In this document: positions 54,153 through 62,311 of the stretch, piece after piece
Numbering within the stretch: the first letter of the stretch is position 1
How the letters are laid out: each line of letters starts with the position of its first letter
Assembly: GCA_013141055.1 (NCBI GenBank)
Contig: JABFRS010000001.1
Location: forward strand, 496,001-560,000
DNA length: 64,000 nucleotides
Direction of reading: 5' to 3'
DNA from: Cyclobacteriaceae bacterium
Lineage (GTDB): Bacteria > Bacteroidota > Bacteroidia > Cytophagales > Cyclobacteriaceae
Notes under the pieces: generated by a model
Databases searched by the model: none
The model's input: the letters and a program-made list of their open reading frames with translations, nothing else
Told to the model about the DNA's origin: nothing
Position numbers and translations under genes: made by a program

Positions 54153-54779
54153 ATGAAAGCATTAAAGGCTATTCTATTCTTTCTGACGATCGCATCATCC
54201 TCATTTGGCCAGGATTTTGAAGGAAAAGTAATTTACAGGAATGAGTATACGAGTAAAATTTCCAATTTGTCATCCGAGCAATTCACTTCAATGATGGGGA
54301 CAACTCAGATATACCTTCTAAAGGGTGGTGACTACAAATCTTTAACGAACGGTACATTTGCACAATGGCAGCTATACATCAATAAGGACAACAAATTATA
54401 TAATAAAATGTCCCACTCACCGACAGTTTTTTGGCTCGACGGTGCGGTCAATACAGATGAAATCCTTAAGGTTGAAATAAACAAGGAAGTAACGGAGGTG
54501 CTGGGATATTTATGTGACGAACTAATCTTCACCTGCAAAAGTGGTATTAAGAAATACTATTTCAGTTCAAAAATAAAAATCGATCCCAAACTGTATGAAC
54601 AGCACAAATACGGAAATTGGAATGAGATCTTATTAAGAACTAATGGACTCCCCTTAAAAATGATCCTGGACAGTACTCAATTTTCGGTGGTTTCTACGGC
54701 TACAGAAATTACATCTGAAAAGCTTGACAGTAAAATTTTTGAACTACCGGAGGGCATCAAAGTAGAGAAAAGTCAGTAA
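54153..54779 (+). CDS. Secreted DUF4412-like protein
   Basis: 208 residues with a signal peptide (residues 1-19, ending SFGQ). The mature part begins DFEGKVIYRNEYTSKISNLS and has YLLKGGDYKSL, NGTFAQWQLYINKDNKLYNK, VLGYLCDELIFTCKSGIKKY and a C-terminal ESEKLDSKIFELPEGIK-like segment. This is the pattern of DUF4412/GLPGLI-type exported proteins common in Bacteroidetes, with unknown function. Downstream a loose inverted repeat (about 54796-54832) may act in termination. Confidence 0.7.
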   Translation: MKALKAILFFLTIASSSFGQDFEGKVIYRNEYTSKISNLSSEQFTSMMGTTQIYLLKGGDYKSLTNGTFAQWQLYINKDNKLYNKMSHSPTVFWLDGAVNTDEILKVEINKEVTEVLGYLCDELIFTCKSGIKKYYFSSKIKIDPKLYEQHKYGNWNEILLRTNGLPLKMILDSTQFSVVSTATEITSEKLDSKIFELPEGIKVEKSQ

Positions 54780-54947
54780 TAGAATTCATCATAGTGGAGT
54801 ACGACCAAGCGCAAAATTCTACTCTTCTACTCCAGTCCTTCATTCCACAACCTGTCGCATTCCCCCATCAGGATTGTCATCTTCACACCTCCGCGGTCCG
54901 GTCTTTGTAACCGAGCTTTGTATCGTTACAAAATCAAACCGAACGTT

Positions 54948-55571
54948 ATGAGAAAAATAATTGTATTGTCGATGATAACATTGGATGGTGTCATGCAGGC
55001 GCCGGGCGGACCAACAGAAGACCCATCAGGCGGTTTCAAATATGGCGGATGGGTGGCACCGTATAATGACGATGTCTCCGGTGAGCTGATGCAGCGCCTG
55101 ATGAAGCCCACAGATGTTCTCCTGGGAAGAAAGACCTTCGATATCTGGGTAGACTACTGGCCGCAGAATGAAAAGATCTGGCCTGGGATCAATGATGTCA
55201 ACAAGTACGTCGTGTCCACCACGATAAAAAAGTCAGACCCGAAAGCAACGCAGTGGAAGAACTCTGTATTCCTCACAGGACTTGAAGATATCAAAGCGCT
55301 TAAGTCAGGAAAGGTTCCTGGATCGCATGGCAACGACATTCAGGTATGGGGAAGCAGTGAACTTGTTCAGCTCCTGCTGGAGAATGATCTGGTAGACGAA
55401 CTGTGGCTGATGATCCATCCGTTGACCCTGGGCAAAGGGAAAAAGCTGTTCACCAATGGCCCGATTCCGGCGGCATTTAAACTAACGGAAAGCATCGCTA
55501 CGACCAGCGGAGTAATTATTGCCAACTACAAGCGCGCCGGAGAAGTGAAGACAGGAACGGTTGGTGAGTAG
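54948..55571 (+). CDS. RibD C-terminal/dihydrofolate-reductase-like protein 2
   Basis: 207 residues from the ATG at 54948; a longer frame begins at a TTG and lacks the family start. Marks: RKIIVLSMITLDGVMQAPGG, DVLLGRKTFDIWVDYWP, NKYVVSTTIKK, DIQVWGSSELVQLLLENDLV and HPLTLGKGKKLF. This is the more common subtype with GGPTEDP after the first strand. A cytoplasmic NADPH-dependent reductase by family; substrate unknown. It precedes map by 53 bp. Confidence 0.9.
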   Translation: MRKIIVLSMITLDGVMQAPGGPTEDPSGGFKYGGWVAPYNDDVSGELMQRLMKPTDVLLGRKTFDIWVDYWPQNEKIWPGINDVNKYVVSTTIKKSDPKATQWKNSVFLTGLEDIKALKSGKVPGSHGNDIQVWGSSELVQLLLENDLVDELWLMIHPLTLGKGKKLFTNGPIPAAFKLTESIATTSGVIIANYKRAGEVKTGTVGE

Positions 55572-55624
55572 ATTGTGTTAATTGTGCATTGTAATTTGTA
55601 GTTTGTATTTCAAACACGAAGGAT

Positions 55625-56389
55625 ATGTCCATAACAAAAGAATCGGAGCTCACCGGCATGAAGAAGGCAAGCGAAGCAGTTGCCCTCACGTTAAAGTCTA
55701 TGAGAGACTATGCTCATCCGGGCATGTCCACAAAGCAGCTGGACAATTATGGAGCAAAAGTTCTTTCTGATTTCGGAGCGAAGTCGGCACCCTACCTCAC
55801 CTATGGCTTCCCAAGCTGGACGTGCATCAGTGTAAACAATGAATTCTGTCACGGCATCGCTAGAGATAATAAAATACTGAAAGAAGGTGATCTGATTAAT
55901 ATCGATGTCTCCGCCGAGCTCAACGGCTTCTGGTCGGACAACGGAAGTTCTTTCGTGCTGGGCGAAGACATCCATCATCATCAGAAACTGGTAGACGCCT
56001 CCAAAGAGATCCTGCATAAAGCGATCTATAATATTAAAGGTGGTGTTCGCATCTCTGACATAGGACATCTGATCGAAACAGAAGCGAAGAAACGCGGCTA
56101 CAAAGTGATCCGTAATCTGACGGGTCATGGAATCGGCAGAGGCCTTCATGAAGAGCCAAGCGAAATAGCAAACTACCGAGATCCGTTTAACCTGGCACGG
56201 TTCAAAAAAAATTCGGTGGTGGCGATTGAGACATTTATCTCAACCACCTCCACCTATGCCAAGACATTAAAAGACGGCTGGACGATGGTAGGAAATAACG
56301 GAGGCTTCATGGCACAGCATGAGCATACGATAGTTGTTACGGATGGCGCGCCGATGATCCTGACGGAGAGGAATGGAGTGTGGGGTTAA
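55625..56389 (+). CDS. map: Type I methionine aminopeptidase
   Basis: 254 residues; removes the N-terminal Met from nascent proteins. The two-metal site is visible: NIDVSAELNGFWSDN supplies two Asp, TGHGIGRGLHEEP a His, AIETFIS a Glu and AQHEHTIVV a Glu. It also has FPSWTCISVNNEFCHGI with a His at the substrate pocket. The first Glu lies in AIETF rather than the usual TIEP, and the segment GMKKASEAVALTL starts the pita-bread fold, so this is likely an accessory paralogue of a second housekeeping map elsewhere. A hairpin with a T-run follows within 10 bp. Confidence 0.9.
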   Translation: MSITKESELTGMKKASEAVALTLKSMRDYAHPGMSTKQLDNYGAKVLSDFGAKSAPYLTYGFPSWTCISVNNEFCHGIARDNKILKEGDLINIDVSAELNGFWSDNGSSFVLGEDIHHHQKLVDASKEILHKAIYNIKGGVRISDIGHLIETEAKKRGYKVIRNLTGHGIGRGLHEEPSEIANYRDPFNLARFKKNSVVAIETFISTTSTYAKTLKDGWTMVGNNGGFMAQHEHTIVVTDGAPMILTERNGVWG

Positions 56390-56398
56390 GGCTGCCTT

Positions 56399-56423
56399 AG
56401 GTTGGTGTTTTCACCAACCTTTT
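56399..56423 (+). terminator. Terminator of map (first hairpin copy)
   Basis: Perfect 9-bp stem with TTTT loop (56399-56420), followed by TTT. It begins 10 bp after the map stop. Best reading is a rho-independent terminator. Confidence 0.75.
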
Positions 56424-56531
56424 AAAAACTATTACTAAAAACACGGATCACGGATGCACGGATAAAATACATATCTATCCGGAAGACAATGCATGGATTG
56501 ACACGGATTGATTAGCTACGCTAATTGCCTT

Positions 56532-56556
56532 AGGTTGGTGTTTTCACCAACCTTTT
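56532..56556 (+). terminator. Second copy of the terminator hairpin
   Basis: Same stem, loop and T-run inside the second copy of the 130-bp duplication. There is no gene directly in front of it, so it may be redundant. Confidence 0.5.
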
Positions 56557-56653
56557 AAAAACTATTACTAAAAACACGGATCACGGATGCACGGATAAAT
56601 ACATATCCATCCGGAAGACAATGCATGGATTGACACGGATTGATTAGCTACGC

Positions 56654-56681
56654 TAAAGGCCCGAAGGGTCGAGATTTATTA
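56654..56681. repeat. REP-like element, left copy (inverted partner at 57369)
   Basis: Sequence begins TAAAGGCCCGAAGGGTCGAG and ends TTTATTA. Its reverse complement recurs at 57369-57395 on the other side of the transposase gene, with one base length difference. Confidence 0.85.
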
Positions 56682-56682
56682 G

Positions 56683-56701
56683 CCCTGGCCGCAGGCCAGG
56701 G
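56683..56701. repeat. Hairpin of the REP region
   Basis: CCCTGGCC and GGCCAGGG form a perfect 8-bp stem with the loop GCA, directly after the left REP copy. Confidence 0.7.
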
Positions 56702-56724
56702 TTTCATGAGTATACGTGCATTTA

Positions 56725-56749
56725 AGCCCTGAATGGGCGAGATTTATTA
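56725..56749. repeat. REP-like element, second type, left copy
   Basis: AGCCCTGAATGGGCGAGATT and TTATTA; the same GGGCGAGATT module with AGCCCT recurs inverted at 57304-57325 right of the transposase gene. Confidence 0.7.
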
Positions 56750-56757
56750 CGCGAAAT

Positions 56758-57219
56758 TTAATCCCATACATAACGTTCATCGTAGGCAATCCTGTTCTTC
56801 TTAAGAAGAGCAATGACTTCCTCTTTATATGTTACTTTCTTATGATGCTCACGCTGATTTTCAACATAATTAATAAGTTCCTGAAGGTCGGCAGGATTTA
56901 CAGATACCGCGTAGTAGCCACCTTGCCAATAAAACTTCTTTAGCCTCACGTCTTTAGACTTCATCCATCCGGAAGATGAGGTCTTTAGTTCTTCTATAAG
57001 GTTCATCAATGCGATCTTCCTGGAAAGAGAGCAAACAATGTGAACATGATCATCGTATCCTCCAATTTTGATGGGGTGACATTCTATACTTGCACAAATT
57101 TCAGCCAGATAGTTATGAAGTTCTTTTTCTATCTCCTCAAAAATTAACGGTTCGTGATATTTAGTACTGAAAGTAATGTGAAGATAAATCTTAACGAGCG
57201 ATTGTGACATTGCATTCAT
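56758..57219 (-). mobile_element. REP-associated tyrosine transposase (IS200/IS605-like Y1)
   Basis: 153 residues of the Y1 transposase superfamily. It has the HUH metal motif in DDHVHIVCSLSRK, the N-terminal pattern LVKIYLHITFSTKYHEPLIF of RAYT proteins, and the catalytic-helix stretch LINYVENQREHHKKVTYKEE with the nucleophile Tyr. Such transposases move single-stranded DNA with REP hairpins as ends; RAYTs are usually single-copy genes surrounded by REPs, and two REP types flank this gene in inverted orientation at 56654/57369 and 56725/57304. An in-frame ATG 9 bp further in is an alternative start. There is no accessory gene. Confidence 0.9.
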
Positions 57220-57303
57220 TTTTGATGATGCAAATGTTGGAAAATCGGAAAAGAATCTAAGTTATGATGAATGAATGTTTTCCAGATGAAAGTTCTCAAC
57301 CAC

Positions 57304-57325
57304 AATCTCGCCCCTGTAGGGCTTA
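57304..57325. repeat. REP-like element, second type, right copy
   Basis: AATCTCGCCCCTGTAGGGCT is the inverse of the 56725 element with altered loop bases. Confidence 0.65.
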
Positions 57326-57368
57326 AGCTTATCTACCGCATTCCTATACGGCACGCTTCGCATGCCGC

Positions 57369-57395
57369 TAATAAATCTCGACCCTTCGGGCCTTA
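57369..57395. repeat. REP-like element, right copy
   Basis: TAATAAATCTCGACCCTTCG followed by GGCCTTA: the inverted partner of 56654-56681. The stem GGCCCGAAGGGTC can fold on itself. Confidence 0.85.
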
Positions 57396-57427
57396 GATAG
57401 ATTAAAACGCATGAACAATACAACTAT

Positions 57428-57475
57428 GCCATGTAGCCTACGTGCTACAGGTACGCCATGTAGCCAACGTGCTAC
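57428..57475. repeat. 21-bp repeat, two copies
   Basis: GCCATGTAGCC(T/A)ACGTGCTAC occurs at 57428-57448 and 57455-57475. GTAGC and GCTAC inside each copy form a small inverted repeat. Confidence 0.7.
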
Positions 57476-57479
57476 CTAG

Positions 57480-57947
57480 GCCCAATAATTCTCAGAAATC
57501 CCTTGACTTTTTTTCCAGTTTTTGTTTCTTGTCCCCTCATCCCGCCCCGGGACACTTTGACATAAGCGTGGTTCGATCAGAGCAAATTTGAAAACCCAAA
57601 AACCTAATAATTTGCTCAGTTGCACACTTTTTTGAGCATGCACCACCGTTTCCAGCATCAATTCAAAGAAAATCACTCAAAAGCACGGTCGACCCACGGT
57701 CACCCCACAGTCACCCCACGGTCACCCCCCTCGATTTAAGGGAATGTCTCCGGTTTCAAACCGGGTAAAGTCCCCGAAAGAGGCCAATGGATCCGAAAAA
57801 GGGCCATTTAAGCTGGCTTCAGCCTTCGAAAATTAGGTGGGCATAAAGGACTCTTGACCCATAGGTCGAAGCCATAATGTCACGCTACACCTCTTGACGT
57901 AAGGGTGAAATCCAATTATATTCAGGTTAAGACAATAGCATATCACC
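57480..57947. other. 468-bp stretch without a gene
   Basis: Beyond the 21-bp repeats this stretch holds a short tandem repeat (57683-57730) and nothing else I recognise. A minus-strand frame at 57476-57676 has no recognisable features and I leave it out. Confidence 0.4.
57683..57730. repeat. Short tandem repeat of about 11-12 bp, four units
   Basis: Units of the type CACGGTCACCC follow each other about four times with small changes (GACCC, ACAGTCACCCC). It is C-rich and lies in non-coding DNA. Confidence 0.6.
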
Positions 57948-58520
57948 GTGCCGAAACTAAGAAAGGAAACGAAAGCCGAACTCTCTGCTGTGTTTGCCAA
58001 TGACGCAGTAATACGTACCTATCGTAACCAGACCGTCGTATCAAAGGTCACAGTTCCACGGCCATCAGATTCCATCAAGAGAAAGGAAATCAATGATCTG
58101 TTTACAGAAGCAAATTCATGGGCAAAGGAAACTTTAAAAGATCCGGCCATGAGAGAGTATTATGAGAAAGGCGTTAACGACAAATTATCTAATGCCCACA
58201 CAGTTGCCCTGACTGATTATCTTCATGCACCTGAAATTCACTATGTCAATCTGAAAGATTATACCGGCACTCCAGGTGATCCTATTCGAATCAAAGCCAC
58301 CGACAACTTTCGTGTAACCAGTGTGATCGTCAAGATCACCAATGCAAAGGGTATCTTACTGGAAGAAGATGAAGCCATTCGCTATAAGCGCAAGCCGACC
58401 ATGTGGTTATACAATACAAAGATTGGCAATCCTCTCCTTCCGGGAACGGTCTTCATCGTCTCTGCCATGGACCTGCCAGGAAACGTGACCGAGATGGAAT
58501 ATAAATTGTCAGGTGAATAA
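57948..58520 (+). CDS. Conserved hypothetical protein
   Basis: 190 residues from a GTG at 57948 (no in-frame ATG nearby). It starts LRKETKAELSAVFANDAVIR and continues with EINDLFTEANSWAKETLKDP, a helical part, and then an apparent beta-sandwich from about residue 90: DYTGTPGDPIRIKATDNFRV, TSVIVKITNAKGILLEEDEA and PGTVFIVSAMDLPGNVTEME. The C-terminal half has the look of an Ig-like domain. No signal peptide is visible. I do not recognise a family; related proteins exist in Bacteroidetes by my recollection. Confidence 0.65.
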   Translation: MPKLRKETKAELSAVFANDAVIRTYRNQTVVSKVTVPRPSDSIKRKEINDLFTEANSWAKETLKDPAMREYYEKGVNDKLSNAHTVALTDYLHAPEIHYVNLKDYTGTPGDPIRIKATDNFRVTSVIVKITNAKGILLEEDEAIRYKRKPTMWLYNTKIGNPLLPGTVFIVSAMDLPGNVTEMEYKLSGE

Positions 58521-58553
58521 TTAACTTTATAATTGATCACTTAAAATAATATC

Positions 58554-59123
58554 ATGAGAAAAGTAATCGCCTCCATCAACATGTCCCTCGACGGGTTTTG
58601 CGATCATACTATTGGGATTGCAGATGAAGAGCTCCACCAGCATTACGCTGACCTCATAAAAAATGCAGGCACCCTGTTGTATGGAAGAACTACCTACCAG
58701 ATGATGGAAAGCTACTGGCCAACGGTAGTGAAGACTCCTACCGGCGAAAGATCCACCGATGACTTTGCAGTAGCCATAGGAGACGTTCCCAAAGTTGTTT
58801 TCTCCCGAACACTGAAGAGCGTAGAGCCTCAGTCCATCGGCTGGAAAAATATAACGCTGGCCAGGCATGATATTAAAGAAGAAGTTACAGCGCTCAAACA
58901 ACAACCCGGAAAAGACATCTTTGCAGGAAGTCCAAGCCTCATCGACGCCCTGACAAAGCTTAACATGGTGGATGAATTTCAGCTCTGCATTCATCCTGTT
59001 ATCGCAGGAAGCGGCCTGCCCCTGTTCAGGAACATAACCGATATGTCAGTTCTTAAGTTATTAAAGCTAAAGACCTTTGGCTCCGGCGCCATTGTTCATT
59101 ATTATGAGCCGCTAAGAAAATGA
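58554..59123 (+). CDS. RibD C-terminal/dihydrofolate-reductase-like protein 3
   Basis: 189 residues. It starts RKVIASINMSLDGFCDHTIG and has GTLLYGRTTYQMMESYWPTV, KVVFSRTL, GKDIFAGSPSLIDALTKLNM and HPVIAGSGLPLF. It shares GRxTYQMMESYWPT with the protein at 46243, which suggests they are close paralogues, whereas the one at 54948 is of a different subtype. A cytoplasmic NAD(P)H-dependent reductase by family, substrate unknown. It begins 33 bp after the preceding gene. Confidence 0.9.
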   Translation: MRKVIASINMSLDGFCDHTIGIADEELHQHYADLIKNAGTLLYGRTTYQMMESYWPTVVKTPTGERSTDDFAVAIGDVPKVVFSRTLKSVEPQSIGWKNITLARHDIKEEVTALKQQPGKDIFAGSPSLIDALTKLNMVDEFQLCIHPVIAGSGLPLFRNITDMSVLKLLKLKTFGSGAIVHYYEPLRK

Positions 59124-59242
59124 TTAGCGATATGATGCAACCAAATTACTCCTCTCCGGTACTCTCGTTTCATCTTTACTGAAAATCGTCCGGTTGCCTT
59201 AAAATACCTCCTCTGCGAGTTAGGATTATTATTCACGGCTTC

Positions 59243-59250
59243 TACTTTTG
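59243..59250 (+). promoter_or_regulatory. -7 element of the gene at 59274
   Basis: TACTTTTG matches TAnnTTTG and lies 23 bp before the ATG. The -33 position is weak. Confidence 0.5.
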
Positions 59251-59273
59251 CCTCGAGCAAAAGATACTGCCCA

Positions 59274-59744
59274 ATGAAAACAATCTTATCACTCATCGTA
59301 TTCCAACTAATCTTTCATACCATGAATGCACAGGACGACCTGCAGAAACTCAAAGCATTGAATGCAAAATTCATTCACAACTTCGTCACCAACGACACAG
59401 CCTCACACAGCAAGATCATTCATCCTGACTTTGTCTGTCTCCGCAGTGACGGTCAGTATGTCAACCGAAAAGATTATTTGCTGGAGTGGGCACATGGTTA
59501 TGATGGATTCAAATACTGGGATTACCGCGATGAACGCATCACCGTTTTCGGAACCACCGCGCTGGTACGCTCACAGAACAAATTCATCTTCGTAAAAGAT
59601 GGCAAAGAGGTTTCAGGCATGGCCACTTATACTGACGTCTACATCAAAGAGCATGGTGAATGGAAATGCATACAGGCGCAGATTGGAAAGGTCACTCCCG
59701 AAAATTACGCCAGCGACGCCACCATCGTCAGAAAATACGAGTAA
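59274..59744 (+). CDS. Secreted DUF4440 (NTF2-like) protein
   Basis: 156 residues with a signal peptide (residues 1-19, ending MNAQ). The NTF2-like fold is seen in LQKLKALNAKFIHNFVTNDT, HPDFVCLRSDGQYVNRKDYL, DERITVFGTTALVRSQNKFI, ATYTDVYIKEHGEWKCIQAQ. It is the third such protein in the window. Function unknown; related proteins are commonly annotated as nuclear transport factor 2 family or DUF4440. It has its own promoter and precedes the DUF1330 gene by 69 bp. Confidence 0.85.
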   Translation: MKTILSLIVFQLIFHTMNAQDDLQKLKALNAKFIHNFVTNDTASHSKIIHPDFVCLRSDGQYVNRKDYLLEWAHGYDGFKYWDYRDERITVFGTTALVRSQNKFIFVKDGKEVSGMATYTDVYIKEHGEWKCIQAQIGKVTPENYASDATIVRKYE

Positions 59745-59813
59745 GGAAAATCTCTTCTGTCGCGTGCATGGTGATAGCTCGTTATCTTTTTACTTTGCGT
59801 AAAACGCAGAGAC

Positions 59814-60116
59814 ATGCTTTACATCACACAGCTCATCTATATCAAAGAAGGTCAGGAAAAGGTTTTTGATCAGTTCGAGAACGTCGCCATTCCAACCATC
59901 GCCCGCTACAACGGCCGGCTCCTCTTGCGTGTCCGCCCTACCACCCACTCATATGTAGAGGCCAGCATCGAACGACCGTATGAGATCCACCTAGTGGAGT
60001 TCGATGCCGAGAACGACTTCCATAATTTCATGAAGGATGAGGAGCGGAAGAAATTCCTCCATCTGAAGGAGCAGTCGATCAAAGAGGTCTGGCTCATTCA
60101 GGGGAATAAATTATAG
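59814..60116 (+). CDS. DUF1330 family protein
   Basis: 100 residues with the dimeric alpha/beta-barrel layout: MLYITQLIYIKEGQEKVFDQ, IPTIARYNGRLLLRVRPT, PYEIHLVEFDAENDFHNFMK and KEVWLIQGNKL. The usual strand and helix order of the DUF1330 family is complete. Possibly a small oxidoreductase-like or ligand-binding protein; function not known. Upstream a TTACTTTG sequence is close to a -7 box. Confidence 0.82.
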   Translation: MLYITQLIYIKEGQEKVFDQFENVAIPTIARYNGRLLLRVRPTTHSYVEASIERPYEIHLVEFDAENDFHNFMKDEERKKFLHLKEQSIKEVWLIQGNKL

Positions 60117-60189
60117 GGTACGGGTGGCTTATGGCTAATTAACCATCATTTCATACTTTTATCTTTTTATTGGACACCTACCCTACCCA

Positions 60190-61155
60190 ATGTTTCTAAA
60201 GAAGATCAAAGAAAGAGAGTCCGGAGTTTTACTCTACGGAATAACACCCCCCAAAGCCCAGACATCGCCGGAGAAAGTAACTGAGATGGCTGCCAAAAGT
60301 CTTAACATCCTCTCTTCACTGGATATTGACGCTCTCGTTGTATATGATGTGCAGGATGAATCAGCACGCACAGCAGAAGAAAGGCCTTTCCCATTCTCCA
60401 GCGCACTCGATCCGTTTTCCTACGCAAGCACGTATTTACACACGCTCGATATTCCCAAGATCATCTATCGTCCCGCCGGGATGTTCACCAAAGAAGAGCT
60501 TGCCGCCTGGCTCAATGGCCTTAAGGCAAATCGTTTCTATCCTGTGTTCGTGGGTCTCCCCGCTCCCGACTATGTAGTAAAGACCAGTCTGAAAGAAGCC
60601 TATGAGTTATGGCGCAATGAACATGGCGATCACTCCGTCATTGGTGCTGTTACCATTCCCGAACGACATGCCGTGTTGAAAGACGAGGAAGTAAGGATCC
60701 TTGATAAGGTAGACTCCGGTGTTTCCTACTTTATATCACAGTGTATCTTCAATGTAGAATATACCTTGCGCATACTGGAAGATCTTACTTCCGCATGCAA
60801 GAGTAAAAATCAGCAACTACCCACCATCATTTTCACGCTTACCATCTGTGGCTCACCAAAGACCATTGACTTCATGGAATGGCTGGGTATTCATATTCCC
60901 GACAACATCAAAGAACAGCTGAAGGCGAGCACCGATCCTGCAAATCATTCAGTTGATCTCGCGGTACTGGTCGCCAAGGAGCTCATTGAGTATTGCCAGA
61001 AGAAAGGAATACCATTCGGATTTAATATTGAAAGTGTTGCCACCCGCCGGGAAGAAGTAGAAGCATCTTTGAAATTACTGAGCACTATCACCGGACTTCT
61101 GAAAGCAAGCGGTTTGCGTAAGGAAAAGGCAGTAGTCAATGTATCCAATCTTTAA
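60190..61155 (+). CDS. Methylenetetrahydrofolate-reductase-like protein
   Basis: 321 residues with a TIM-barrel pattern of the MTHFR superfamily: LLYGITPPKAQTSPEKVTEM, LNILSSLDIDALVVYDVQDE, SALDPFSYASTYLHTLDIPK, VFVGLPAP, IGAVTIPERH, SGVSYFISQCIFNVEYTLR (the QCIFN segment replaces the QxxF(D/N) motif of MetF), TLTICGSPKTIDFMEWLGI, and IPFGFNIESVAT. It is divergent from standard MetF and I would not assign the folate pathway reaction with certainty. Usually flavin-dependent. Single gene with a 73-bp gap upstream and 15 bp to the next gene. Confidence 0.8.
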   Translation: MFLKKIKERESGVLLYGITPPKAQTSPEKVTEMAAKSLNILSSLDIDALVVYDVQDESARTAEERPFPFSSALDPFSYASTYLHTLDIPKIIYRPAGMFTKEELAAWLNGLKANRFYPVFVGLPAPDYVVKTSLKEAYELWRNEHGDHSVIGAVTIPERHAVLKDEEVRILDKVDSGVSYFISQCIFNVEYTLRILEDLTSACKSKNQQLPTIIFTLTICGSPKTIDFMEWLGIHIPDNIKEQLKASTDPANHSVDLAVLVAKELIEYCQKKGIPFGFNIESVATRREEVEASLKLLSTITGLLKASGLRKEKAVVNVSNL

Positions 61156-61170
61156 ATTCAGAACTGACAG

Positions 61171-61881
61171 ATGAAAACAAGAAAGATCCTCTCGTTTCTC
61201 TCTATCATCTGCCTCTTCTCGCTGACGAGTTGTTTTAACATCATTGAAGAGATCTTTCTAAACAAGGACGGCACAGGAAGATACCTGCTGACGGCAGACA
61301 TAAGTTCCATGCTTGCGATGAAAGATCTGCTGATGGGCCAGATCGAAGGGAATACCGGTAAGAAAGTTTCAAAGAGTGACAAGATCGACAGCGTAATCGC
61401 ATTTAAAGATATGGCCGACTCGATCCGGAGACGGTTCGTGCATCCTGAACTGATTGAAGTTTCCAGCATGAGAATGGTGGTCAATGAAGAAACGGGCGTG
61501 ATGAAATTCACACTGGAATTTCCATTTAAAGATCTTAGTGAGATCAGCTTGTTGCAGGAGGATCTTCAGCGCTATGGAAAAAGAAAAGCAGGTCAAAAGA
61601 TCACAGGGTTCTTTGGATACGTCCCTCATCTTGTCAAAGAAAAGAGATCCATGGAAAGGACATCCGTGATCTCAAATGTCGGGGAAAATCCTGACTACGA
61701 TTTTGTCAAGAATGCTTTGTCAAGAGCCAGAATAAAGACCATCTACCACCTTCCCGGAAAAGTAAAAAGCACCACGATCCCCGATGCTGTAATCCAGGGA
61801 GATCAATGTGAATTAGAGGTATCGTTCAACGATTTCATTACCGGCAAGAAGTCGATCGATGGAAAGGTCGTTTTCAAATAA
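61171..61881 (+). CDS. Lipoprotein of unknown function
   Basis: 236 residues; lipobox SLTSC (Cys about residue 21) followed by FNIIEEIFLNKDGTGRYLLT, a strand-rich start seen in Bacteroidetes lipoproteins that also recalls DUF-type proteins of the outer membrane. The middle contains FVHPELIEVSSMRMVVNEET and VMKFTLEFPFKDLSEISLLQ. The C-terminal part has AVIQGDQCELEVSFNDFITG. I do not recognise the family. It is first in a three-gene cluster with spacings of 13 and 3 bp. Confidence 0.7.
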   Translation: MKTRKILSFLSIICLFSLTSCFNIIEEIFLNKDGTGRYLLTADISSMLAMKDLLMGQIEGNTGKKVSKSDKIDSVIAFKDMADSIRRRFVHPELIEVSSMRMVVNEETGVMKFTLEFPFKDLSEISLLQEDLQRYGKRKAGQKITGFFGYVPHLVKEKRSMERTSVISNVGENPDYDFVKNALSRARIKTIYHLPGKVKSTTIPDAVIQGDQCELEVSFNDFITGKKSIDGKVVFK

Positions 61882-61894
61882 GCTGAATGAAACA

Positions 61895-62308
61895 ATGAGG
61901 CGTCTTCTGCTCATCCTTCCGGCGATGGTGTTGCTGCTCTCCTGCCAGTCGAAGGAAAAGGTCATCCGCTACGACGGACTTTACCGGACCGAATCTTTAA
62001 TACTCACCCGCGATACCATTACCAGCTTCCTGCGGTTCTATCCGGATGGAAAAGTGATCTCCATGAATAAGCTGGGCAGCACAAAAGATATTGAATCATG
62101 GTTTAACCTCGACCTGGAAGATGTTTCAAAGGGAACGGTTGATCTGAAACAGGATACACTCCGGTTTGAGGGAACCAGCTCCATGGGCACCGTTCAGTAT
62201 GAGGGTGGAATAGATGAAGACGCCGGACTTACCCTGAACATTACCCAATCGAATGGTGATATATCCGTTAAAAAGTACCACTTTGTAAAGGTCTCAGACC
62301 TCAAATGA
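61895..62308 (+). CDS. Small lipoprotein, paralogue of the next gene
   Basis: 137 residues from the ATG at 61895, chosen over an earlier GTG/ATG-like frame start because it begins the signal MRRLLLILPAMVLLLSC with a clear lipobox. The mature domain reads VIRYDGLYRTESLILTRD, FLRFYPDGKVISMNKLGS, WFNLDLEDVSKGTVDLKQ, GTSSMGTVQYEGGIDED. It is a tandem duplicate of the protein at 62312: FYPDGKVI, WFNL, SS.GTV.YEG and a final F.kV..LK are shared. Function unknown; probably a small beta-sandwich. Confidence 0.8.
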   Translation: MRRLLLILPAMVLLLSCQSKEKVIRYDGLYRTESLILTRDTITSFLRFYPDGKVISMNKLGSTKDIESWFNLDLEDVSKGTVDLKQDTLRFEGTSSMGTVQYEGGIDEDAGLTLNITQSNGDISVKKYHFVKVSDLK

Positions 62309-62311
62309 CCC

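Larger units (their letters stand above)
56394..56656. repeat. Direct duplication of a 130-bp segment
   Basis: 56394-56524 and 56527-56656 differ by about one inserted A and few substitutions. Each copy starts with a hairpin (AGGTTGGTG/CACCAACCT around TTTT), followed by T-rich sequence and the runs CACGGATCACGGATGCACGG and GACACGGATTGATTAGC. Confidence 0.9.

Noticed and set aside
57476-57676. Minus-strand 66-residue frame
   Set aside because: No recognisable domain, unusual composition and position in repeat-rich, gene-free DNA; may be chance.
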